Below, one piece after another: positions 1 to 5,105 of a stretch of 5,105 nucleotides of DNA. This DNA is from an uncultured bacterium (lineage in GTDB: Bacteria; CALINM01). The stretch spans positions 1 to 5,105 of the forward strand of contig CALINM010000149.1 in the NCBI GenBank assembly GCA_938045315.1. The letters are read 5' to 3'. The notes under the pieces are model-generated. The model saw only the letters and a list, made by a program, of their open reading frames with translations. It did no database searches and was not told the origin of the DNA. How positions within the stretch are numbered: the first letter of the stretch is position 1; each line of letters starts with the position of its first letter. Made by a program: the position numbers and the translations under genes.

Positions 1-434
1 TGTTTTAATGCCATATATAAATTTTTTATAGCTTTTTTTGTTGGTTTTTTATTAATATCCCATTTATATCCTTTTATTAACAGTAAATATGTTTCTGGCT
101 CTTTTCCGTATAATTCTTTTGAAAGAAATAAGATACTTTCAGGACTCATTTTATGAGAAGTATAAAAATCTTTTTTTAAAGGCGATATTTTAATTAAATT
201 ATAACTTTTTATTATACTTTTACCCGAATCAATAAAAATGACCACATTATATTTGGAAATTTCCAGCGAATCCTCAATATTTAACTGATAATTTGAATCA
301 AAATCAATATTATAAAATCTATTTTTTTTAACCCAACAACTCAAATTGTCTACGGCAAGTATTCCTAATCCATCGTCCTGTCTTCCTGGATTGCCATATC
401 CATAAATAAGAATTTTATTTGCTTTTTTTGTCAA
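1..434 (-). CDS. hoxW: HoxW, [NiFe]-hydrogenase maturation protease (partial, 3' end off window)
   Basis: HoxW is an endopeptidase of the HybD/HyaD/HoxW family. It is expected to clip the C-terminal tail of pre-HoxH once nickel is inserted, in the cytoplasm. The 144 visible codons begin MTKKANKILIYGYGNPG and show the family landmarks: a GYGNPGRQDDGLG loop (residues 12-24), an IDSG motif with D69 after a hydrophobic strand, and H94 in TSHKMSPES. D21, D69 and H94 align with the three Ni-contacting residues of HybD (Glu16, Asp62, His93). The start is TTG: an in-frame TAA lies two codons upstream, no ATG in this frame precedes the GYGNPG loop, and AAAGGG sits 8 nt before the TTG. The gene overlaps hoxH by 20 bp in the +1 frame relative to hoxH, suggesting coupled translation. 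The open frame reaches the window edge without a stop; family members are usually about 150-200 residues, so little is missing. Family assignment is secure; specificity for HoxH is inferred from position. Confidence 0.93.
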   Translation of the reverse strand, partial: MTKKANKILIYGYGNPGRQDDGLGILAVDNLSCWVKKNRFYNIDFDSNYQLNIEDSLEISKYNVVIFIDSGKSIIKSYNLIKISPLKKDFYTSHKMSPESILFLSKELYGKEPETYLLLIKGYKWDINKKPTKKAIKNLYMALK

Positions 435-1863
435 TTATATTACCCTTTGAATCAATAAGAGTAATCTCCAATGGCATTTCTCCAAATGCATGGGTTGCGC
501 AGGATAAACATGGATCATAAGCTCTGATTCCAACCTCTATGGCATTCAACATAGATTCACTAATATTAGATTTTCCATTAATCAGCGATTTGGCAATAAA
601 ATTAACAGATTCATTCATTGGCTGGTTATTATTTGTTGTTGAAACTATCAAATTGCATTTTATTATCTGATCATTATCATTTATTTCATAATCATGGAAT
701 AATGTCCCGCGTGGGGCTTCAATTAAACCTATTCCCCTTTTTGCCTTTGTTCCTTTTGTAATAAGATTTTCGCTTTGCAAATCAGGATCATTTAATAAAT
801 CCCGTATCATTTCAGCGGCATGAAGCGTTTCTATTAACCTGGCCCAATGAGTATGTAAACAAATATTACTGATTTTACCTGTTATACTTTTGTATTCTTC
901 AAACTCTTTTTGTGCAAGTGGTGTTGGTATAAAATCAACGGTATTTAATCGCGCTAAAGGTCCTACTCTATACCATCCTTTATCAGGTCCTAGTTGTTTT
1001 AAATATGGAAATTTCATATAACTCCACGAACGGACTTCTTCTCTTATATATTCAAGATAATCCTGATAATCTACATCGTTTAGTATCTTTTTCCCATTTT
1101 CATCAACAGCGCGTAAAACGCCATGATATAAATCAAGAGCTCCATCTTTTCTTACTAATGATAAATGGTTTGATGGAAATTTTGAAAAATTATCTATAAA
1201 ATCCTTATTTTTTTTATAATAACTTTTAAAAAAATCAATGGCTGCCTTTGCCCATGTTATCATCATATCTGCATTAAATGGATTTGGACCTTTTAACAGT
1301 TCATCTCTCTCTTTTATGCTTAAATTTTTATTTATTCCACCAGGTATTGCACCAGTACCATGTATCTTTTTACCTGCTGTTCTTGCTATAACTTCCTGCC
1401 CGAATTTTCTCATCAATACAGCTTGGACCGCAAGATCTTTATTTTCAATCGCAATATTAATTACATTTCTTTTTTCTGGAAGAGCATCATAACCAAATAG
1501 TAAATCTGGTGAAGCCAAATGAAAAAAATGTAGCGAATGAGACTGAAAAATCTGACCATAATGCATAAGACGCCGCATTTTTTCTGCGACTGGTGTCAAT
1601 CCTTCTCCTGTGCCTGCTCCTACTATAACATCCATTGCTTTTGCTGCCGCAAGATGATGGGAAACAGGACATATACCACATAATCTTTGAACCAAAACTG
1701 GCGCCTCCCAATATGGTCTGCCAAGAACAAACCTTTCAAATCCCCTGAATTCAACAATATGGAGTCTTGATTGAATGATATTATTATTATCATCTATTTG
1801 TATTGTAACTTTACCATGTCCTTCAACACGTGTTACTGGTTCAATTACTATTTTTTTTGCCAT
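415..1863 (-). CDS. hoxH: HoxH, NAD-reducing [NiFe] hydrogenase large (catalytic) subunit
   Basis: HoxH is the large subunit of a group 3d [NiFe] hydrogenase and holds the active site that interconverts H2 with protons and electrons. Its 482 residues are close to the usual length of about 475-490. The N-terminus has the family motif VTRVEGHG (10-17). The two nickel-binding motifs are intact: RLCGICPVSHH (60-70; C62 and C65) and DPCLSCATH (450-458; C452 and C455). Blocks such as EVRSWSYMKFPYLKQLG (276-292), EAPRGTLFHDYE (382-393) and NAIEVGIRAYDPC (440-452) are typical of HoxH. Processing is expected after H458, removing a 24-residue tail that keeps the nickel pocket open until maturation; this is HoxW's substrate. 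The ATG follows a GGAGAG Shine-Dalgarno with a rather long 9-nt gap. hoxH lies 20 bp after hoxY and overlaps hoxW by 20 bp. It is intact with no missing metal ligand. Confidence 0.98.
   Translation of the reverse strand: MAKKIVIEPVTRVEGHGKVTIQIDDNNNIIQSRLHIVEFRGFERFVLGRPYWEAPVLVQRLCGICPVSHHLAAAKAMDVIVGAGTGEGLTPVAEKMRRLMHYGQIFQSHSLHFFHLASPDLLFGYDALPEKRNVINIAIENKDLAVQAVLMRKFGQEVIARTAGKKIHGTGAIPGGINKNLSIKERDELLKGPNPFNADMMITWAKAAIDFFKSYYKKNKDFIDNFSKFPSNHLSLVRKDGALDLYHGVLRAVDENGKKILNDVDYQDYLEYIREEVRSWSYMKFPYLKQLGPDKGWYRVGPLARLNTVDFIPTPLAQKEFEEYKSITGKISNICLHTHWARLIETLHAAEMIRDLLNDPDLQSENLITKGTKAKRGIGLIEAPRGTLFHDYEINDNDQIIKCNLIVSTTNNNQPMNESVNFIAKSLINGKSNISESMLNAIEVGIRAYDPCLSCATHAFGEMPLEITLIDSKGNIIDKKSK
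443..448 (-). promoter_or_regulatory. Ribosome binding site of hoxW inside the hoxH 3' end
   Basis: The minus strand reads AAAGGG, 8 nt upstream of the TTG start of hoxW, within the hoxH codons for Ser-Lys-Gly. It is a weaker Shine-Dalgarno match than the GGAG sites of the other four genes. Its placement supports the TTG start. Together, the weak site and non-ATG start suggest that the protease is made in smaller amounts than the structural subunits (inference). Confidence 0.6.
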
Positions 1864-1883
1864 TTTATTGTACTCTCCTTATG

Positions 1884-2447
1884 TTAATCATATTTTAATA
1901 CCTCATATGGTATTAACATTTCGTTTCCTACTACGAGCGCATATAAAGCATTCCATATTAAATCAGCCCTTGGCGGACACCCTGGTAAAAAATAATCTAT
2001 TTTTACTATCTCATGACAAGGATAAACTTTATTCAGTATTTTTGGTATATCAGGATCATTAGGTATTATTTTTCTTGGATTTGCATCTTTTACTGTGGGA
2101 CCATTTAAATATGCTTCTTCTAAACATTCGCTTAAAGGAATCCCATTACGAAGCGCAGGAAGTCCACCCATTATTGCACATTCACCAAGTGAAATTAAAA
2201 TATCACAATTTTTTCTGAATTCTTTTAAAACATGTACATTCTCGTCATTACAACATCCTCCTTCAATAATTCCAATATCACAATGTTTGGTAAATTTCTT
2301 TATATCGTTTATTGGCGATTTATTAAATTCTACAAGTTCAATGAGATCTAAAATTCTTTCATCTATATCAAGAAATGACATATGACAACCAAAACATCCG
2401 GCCAAAGATGTTGTTGCAATAATTTTTTTCTTATTAGGCATATTCAT
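1884..2447 (-). CDS. hoxY: HoxY, NAD-reducing [NiFe] hydrogenase small subunit
   Basis: HoxY is the small subunit, which pairs with HoxH and carries the single proximal [4Fe-4S] cluster linking the Ni-Fe site to HoxU. Its 187 residues are short compared with small subunits of membrane-bound hydrogenases, which bear three clusters, and match the compact HoxY type. The four expected ligands are visible: C18 and C21 in LAGCFGCHMSFLD, C90 in SLGECAIMGG, and C157 in LPGCPPRAD. No Tat signal is present, consistent with a soluble cytoplasmic enzyme. A CC pair (65-66, EGGCCNDEN) is not among the expected ligands. The annotated ATG lies only 3 nt after GGAG; a second ATG at 2441 (codon 3) has a better 9-nt spacing, so the protein may begin MPNKKK. 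The gene starts 11 bp after hoxU and ends 20 bp before hoxH, within the same operon. Confidence 0.97.
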   Translation of the reverse strand: MNMPNKKKIIATTSLAGCFGCHMSFLDIDERILDLIELVEFNKSPINDIKKFTKHCDIGIIEGGCCNDENVHVLKEFRKNCDILISLGECAIMGGLPALRNGIPLSECLEEAYLNGPTVKDANPRKIIPNDPDIPKILNKVYPCHEIVKIDYFLPGCPPRADLIWNALYALVVGNEMLIPYEVLKYD

Positions 2448-2450
2448 TAT

Positions 2451-2456
2451 CTCCTT
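2451..2456 (-). promoter_or_regulatory. Ribosome binding site of hoxY (start choice)
   Basis: The minus strand reads AAGGAG directly after the hoxU stop codon. It is 3 nt from the first in-frame ATG (2447) and 9 nt from the second (2441). The usual 5-9 nt spacing favours the second ATG. The difference is two residues and does not affect any motif. Confidence 0.6.
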
Positions 2457-2458
2457 TT

Positions 2459-3157
2459 CTATTTTTTTTCAATATCACTGCCAATTGGATTATAATCGTA
2501 TTTTCTTTTACCTATTGGAACCGTAAATCCCTTTTCTTTTACAAGTATTGCACCTACAGGACATATATCCATACATTTTTGAGCAAGTTCATCAGAAATA
2601 TTTTTTGATGTTTCCTTATCAATATTTATTTCCAAATTTTCCCCACGTTTTCCATAAGCAAAAATTGATTTTCCCTGTTCATTTTTTATACCTCTTATAC
2701 ATCTTTTACATAATATGCAACGATTATGGTCTTTTATTAATTTGGGATGCCATGCTTCAATGGATCTTTTAGGAAACAAATAAGGAAATTGCGGAGCCAT
2801 AATTTTATATCTATATGCAAGTGCTTGTAATTCGCAATTACCACTTTTTTCACATGATGGACAAAAATGATTACCTTCTATAAATAATAATTCAATTACC
2901 GCCTTTCTGAAATTTTCCAATTCTTCTGTTGATGTTTTTATATCCATGTTTTCTGAAACTTTTGTTGTGCAGGCAGTTGCAGGTTTTCCATTAATTAAAA
3001 CCGTACATATTCTGCAAGATCCTTTTGGTGGTATCCCAGAGAAATTACATAAAGTGGGAATATAAATATTATTTTCTTTTGCTGCTTCTATAAGTTGCTT
3101 TCCCTCTTCTGCCAAACATATTTGTCCATCAATGGTAAATTTTACAAATATAGACAT
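2459..3157 (-). CDS. hoxU: HoxU, diaphorase iron-sulfur subunit of NAD-reducing hydrogenase
   Basis: HoxU is the electron-wire subunit, homologous to the N-terminal part of complex I NuoG. It joins the hydrogenase half (HoxYH) to the flavin subunit HoxF. Its 232 residues match the usual HoxU length. Domains in order: a plant-type [2Fe-2S] ferredoxin fold with C37, C48, C51 and C63 (C-x10-C-x2-C-x11-C); a His/Cys3 [4Fe-4S] site in GNHFCPSCEKSGNCELQ (H97, C99, C102, C108); and a ferredoxin-like segment with C147, C150, C153 and a distal CPVGAI motif (C199), binding another [4Fe-4S] cluster. The C-terminal PIGKRKYDYNPI segment is also typical of HoxU. The ATG has GGAG 6 nt upstream, and the Shine-Dalgarno region abuts the hoxF stop codon, so translation of hoxF and hoxU is probably coupled. 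All expected cluster ligands are present. Confidence 0.97.
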   Translation of the reverse strand: MSIFVKFTIDGQICLAEEGKQLIEAAKENNIYIPTLCNFSGIPPKGSCRICTVLINGKPATACTTKVSENMDIKTSTEELENFRKAVIELLFIEGNHFCPSCEKSGNCELQALAYRYKIMAPQFPYLFPKRSIEAWHPKLIKDHNRCILCKRCIRGIKNEQGKSIFAYGKRGENLEINIDKETSKNISDELAQKCMDICPVGAILVKEKGFTVPIGKRKYDYNPIGSDIEKK

Positions 3158-3168
3158 TGTTTTCTCCT

Positions 3169-4968
3169 TTATTTTTTATTTACGACTTCCATATAGTCTT
3201 TTATAGCTGAGTTTTCATCAAAATCAGGATTAAACAACTCAATATTACCTTTGACTTTTTCCTCATAGAGTTGTCTAAAATTTTTAATTGTACTTATCGT
3301 AGGATTGGCTGCGGTTTGGCCTAAACCACATCTGTTGTTTTTCATAAAAGCAGCCCAACTTAATAAATTATCAATATCACTTTTTGTTCCTTTCCCATCA
3401 ACAATCTTTTTTATAATTTTTTCATAAATAACTGTTAATGTGCGACAAGGCACACATGAACCACAAGATTCTTCCTTAAAAAAATGTTGAAAGTTTAAAA
3501 CAACATCTTTTATCAAATCCCTTTTTTTACTGATTATAATTAATGAACCACCTGTTGATAGATCTTCATAAGCTAAAATCCTGTTAAATTCTTTTTCAGA
3601 AATACAGTTTCCCGATGGCCCGCCTACCTGCACCGCAAGAACATCCTGAGTTTTTGCTCCTGCTTTTTTTAATATATCATTCACAGAAAAACCCCATTCA
3701 AGTTCATAAATACCTGGTCTTTCACAATCACCGGAAATACTTAAAACTTTTGTGCCTTTGGACTCTTTTGTCCCCATTTTATTATACCACTCAGCTCCGT
3801 TTAATATAATTTTAACAGCAGTACAAAATGTTTCTACATTATTTACTACTGTTGGTTTATTTAAATAACCACTTTCTACTGGGAATGGAGGCCTATCACG
3901 GGGTTCACCCCGTTTTCCCTCAGCAGATTCAATTAATGCTGATTCTTCACCACATACATAAGCCCCTGCCCCACATTGTATTCTTATATCAAAATCAAAT
4001 CCTTTTTTTCCATTTATAAAACTACCTAATAATCCTTCTTCTCTCATTTCTTGCAATACATGTTCTAAATAATTTTTCATATATCTATATTCATTTCTCA
4101 GATAAAGTATGCCATATTTTGCACCAACAGCATATCCAGCTATAATCATACCTTCAAAAACTAACTTGGGTAATTCAGTAAGAATTACTCTGTCCTTAAA
4201 TGTCCCTGGTTCACCTTCATCGGCATTACAGAAAATATATTTAATGTCACCTTTTGCCTTTCTTGCTATTTCCCATTTCAACCCGGTTGGAAATCCGGCA
4301 CCGCCTCTGCCACGTAAATATGATTTTTTTAATTCTTCTATAACATCAGTAGAACTTAATTCTTTAACAATTTTTTTAACAGCTTCCCCTGGGGTATAAT
4401 CTGAAAATATAACAGCACCTTTTTCCCTAATATTATTATTAACCAAAGACCGCATTAAATAGTGAGAATTATTTCCTTCACCATATTTATTTCCTTTTAT
4501 ATCTTCTATTGATTTTTTTTCCTTCATTAATTTAACAATATTTTTTACTTTATCTGGTGTGAGTGAAGGAAATGGGTGTTCATTTATTAAAGCAGCTGGT
4601 TCTTGATCACTCATACCAATACATGCTGTTTCAAATAACCCTATTAACCCGTCAGGAGTTACCTGACCTGTTTTAATACCAAGTTCTTCTTCAAAAACCT
4701 TTTTGATTTCCTCTTTACCATAAAAATTAGAAACAACACTATCATTTAAATATATTGTGTATTTTCCACGTGGTTCTCTATGAAAAAAATGATAAAAACT
4801 TAATGTCTGTAATATTTCTACCTGCGGAATATCTAGGGATTTTGATATTTGCTCCACAGTCCAATCATTTATAAACCCAAGTTCTGTCTGCACATCAAGC
4901 AAAATATCCATTAATCTTGTTTCATCACCATTGTATTTTTTTATTATTGCATTTATTGTATTGCCCAT
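3169..4968 (-). CDS. hoxF: HoxF, NAD(H)-oxidoreductase flavoprotein subunit with fused HoxE/NuoE-like domain
   Basis: HoxF is the diaphorase subunit that exchanges electrons between FMN and NAD+/NADH. Its 599 residues match the roughly 600-residue HoxF of Cupriavidus necator type. Residues 1-150 form a NuoE/HoxE-like domain (LMDILLDVQTELGFI, LSFYHFF, VTPDGLIGLFETACIGMSD), and residues from about 215 form the NuoF-like domain. In the latter, RGRGGAGFPTGLKW (219-232) is the FMN-binding glycine loop, NADEGEPGTFKDR (248-260) and GAGAYVCGEESAL (333-345) belong to the FMN/NADH site, and ESCGSCVPCR plus NRCGLG supply C502, C505, C508 and C547 for a [4Fe-4S] cluster. The N-domain has only one cysteine (C116), so the usual four-Cys [2Fe-2S] site is absent. 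The ATG at 4968 is chosen because GGAG lies 5 nt upstream. The frame stays open to a TTG at 5037, but that stretch contains the Shine-Dalgarno, the putative operator and the promoter. It is the first gene of the operon. Confidence 0.97.
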   Translation of the reverse strand: MGNTINAIIKKYNGDETRLMDILLDVQTELGFINDWTVEQISKSLDIPQVEILQTLSFYHFFHREPRGKYTIYLNDSVVSNFYGKEEIKKVFEEELGIKTGQVTPDGLIGLFETACIGMSDQEPAALINEHPFPSLTPDKVKNIVKLMKEKKSIEDIKGNKYGEGNNSHYLMRSLVNNNIREKGAVIFSDYTPGEAVKKIVKELSSTDVIEELKKSYLRGRGGAGFPTGLKWEIARKAKGDIKYIFCNADEGEPGTFKDRVILTELPKLVFEGMIIAGYAVGAKYGILYLRNEYRYMKNYLEHVLQEMREEGLLGSFINGKKGFDFDIRIQCGAGAYVCGEESALIESAEGKRGEPRDRPPFPVESGYLNKPTVVNNVETFCTAVKIILNGAEWYNKMGTKESKGTKVLSISGDCERPGIYELEWGFSVNDILKKAGAKTQDVLAVQVGGPSGNCISEKEFNRILAYEDLSTGGSLIIISKKRDLIKDVVLNFQHFFKEESCGSCVPCRTLTVIYEKIIKKIVDGKGTKSDIDNLLSWAAFMKNNRCGLGQTAANPTISTIKNFRQLYEEKVKGNIELFNPDFDENSAIKDYMEVVNKK

Positions 4969-4971
4969 GTT

Positions 4972-4980
4972 CTCTCCTTT
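4972..4980 (-). promoter_or_regulatory. Ribosome binding site of hoxF
   Basis: The minus strand reads AAAGGAGAG followed by AAC and then ATG at 4968. This strong Shine-Dalgarno at good spacing decides the hoxF start against the longer open frame that begins with TTG at 5037. Confidence 0.85.
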
Positions 4981-4982
4981 AT

Positions 4983-5000
4983 GTGTGAAATTTATCACAA
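4983..5000 (-). promoter_or_regulatory. Putative Rex (NADH/NAD+ sensor) operator
   Basis: The minus strand reads TTGTGATAAATTTCACAC, an inverted repeat of TGTGA arms around 6 A/T bases. Against the Rex consensus as I recall it for Firmicutes (TTGTGAA-W4-TTCACAA), 16 of 18 positions agree. The site sits between the predicted -10 box and the hoxF ribosome binding site, about +1 to +20 of the inferred transcript, where a bound repressor would block transcription. Rex leaves DNA when NADH is high, which would make sense for an enzyme that can dispose of NADH electrons as H2. The same TGTGA-N6-TCACA core also fits the CRP/FNR family, so the regulator is inferred, not proven. Confidence 0.6.
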
Positions 5001-5007
5001 GTATAAC

Positions 5008-5037
5008 TATATAAGCATTTTTTAAAAAATTTGTCAA
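5008..5037 (-). promoter_or_regulatory. Sigma-70-type promoter of the hox operon
   Basis: The minus strand carries a perfect TTGACA (-35) at 5037-5032, an 18-bp spacer and TATATA (-10, 4 of 6 to consensus) at 5013-5008. TATAGT two bases further on is a better hexamer, but at 20 bp spacing. The spacer contains the A/T palindrome ATTTTTTAAAAAAT (5017-5030), which may bend the DNA. Transcription would begin near 5001, giving a leader of about 33 nt. In AT-rich DNA -10 boxes are easily found by chance; the intact -35 and the position make this the best candidate. Confidence 0.65.
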
Positions 5038-5056
5038 GTGTTTTTATTTTCCATAC

Positions 5057-5076
5057 AACGCGTTAGAAAACGCGTT
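5057..5076. repeat. Paired palindrome AACGCGTT-AGAA-AACGCGTT upstream of the hox promoter
   Basis: Two identical 8-bp perfect palindromes are separated by 4 bp, with centres 12 bp apart, in otherwise very AT-rich DNA. The pair ends about 20 bp upstream of the -35 box, centred near -65 from the inferred start, a usual place for an activator. Because each copy is its own reverse complement, the pair can also fold as an 8-bp stem with a 4-nt loop. On the plus strand the hairpin is followed by T5 (5075-5079, partly in the stem), so a terminator for plus-strand transcription is an alternative. The binding protein is unknown to me. Confidence 0.55.
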
Positions 5077-5105
5077 TTTAATGAAAAACTAAATTTTTTT
5101 ATTAT

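Noticed and set aside
1487-1711. Minus-strand 74-codon frame inside hoxH
   Set aside because: It is an out-of-frame reading of hoxH between the intact catalytic motifs; the hoxH frame is complete and conserved across it.
1005-4399. Plus-strand open frames of 63-96 codons (for example 1238-1492, 1775-2062, 4109-4399)
   Set aside because: All lie antisense to clearly conserved hox genes, lack recognisable motifs and good ribosome binding sites, and look like shadows in AT-rich coding DNA.
4983-5000. CRP/FNR-family site as the primary call for the inverted repeat
   Set aside because: The TGTGA-N6-TCACA core fits, but the outer TT, the A/T-only centre and the repressor-like position fit Rex better; kept as the alternative.
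4969-5037. Upstream TTG start giving a 622-residue HoxF
   Set aside because: GGAG lies 5 nt before the ATG at 4968, the extension has no ribosome binding site of its own, and it covers promoter and operator elements.
5057-5076. Intrinsic terminator of an upstream minus-strand gene
   Set aside because: On the minus strand the hairpin is followed by GTATGG, not a T-run; only the plus-strand reading has a T-run, and no plus-strand gene ends here.
4969-5105. Sigma-54 promoter, as known for hox genes of Cupriavidus
   Set aside because: I see no TGGCAC-N5-TTGC-like element, whereas a perfect TTGACA is present.
1-5105. Mobile element, CRISPR array, tRNA/rRNA, defence or wholly new system
   Set aside because: The window is filled by one recognisable hydrogenase operon; I found no direct-repeat arrays, transposase motifs or RNA genes.

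Overview
This window is almost entirely one minus-strand operon (5' end on the right) encoding a bidirectional, NAD(H)-linked [NiFe] hydrogenase of group 3d, the soluble Hox type. In transcription order it holds hoxF (with a HoxE/NuoE-like domain fused at its N-terminus), hoxU, hoxY, hoxH and the 5' part of hoxW, which runs off the left edge. The DNA is strongly AT-rich (about one third G+C by eye), with many A/T homopolymer runs and good GGAG-type ribosome binding sites. This fits a low-GC bacterium with anaerobic or fermentative metabolism, but nothing here fixes the taxon.

Layout, right to left. Bases 4969-5105 are the control region: a near-perfect -35 box with an AT-rich -10, a Rex-like inverted repeat TTGTGA-N6-TCACAC between the -10 and the hoxF start, and, upstream of the -35, two copies of the 8-bp palindrome AACGCGTT separated by 4 bp. 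hoxF (3169-4968), hoxU (2459-3157), hoxY (1884-2447) and hoxH (415-1863) follow with gaps of 11, 11 and 20 bp. hoxW (434 to beyond base 1) overlaps hoxH by 20 bp and starts at a TTG codon.

How the genes work together. HoxH carries the Ni-Fe(CN)2(CO) site where H2 is split or made. HoxY passes electrons through its [4Fe-4S] cluster to the HoxU clusters, and these lead to the [4Fe-4S] cluster and FMN of HoxF, where NAD+ is reduced or NADH oxidised. HoxW is the endopeptidase expected to remove the C-terminal tail of pre-HoxH after Ni insertion. Subunit lengths and motifs resemble the soluble hydrogenase of Cupriavidus necator (HoxF with a fused HoxE-like domain) more than the cyanobacterial HoxEFUYH with separate HoxE. 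The enzyme itself is a known type. The parts worth a second look are the putative NADH/NAD+-sensing operator, the paired palindromes, the loss of cluster-binding cysteines in the HoxE-like domain, and the TTG-started, overlapping hoxW.
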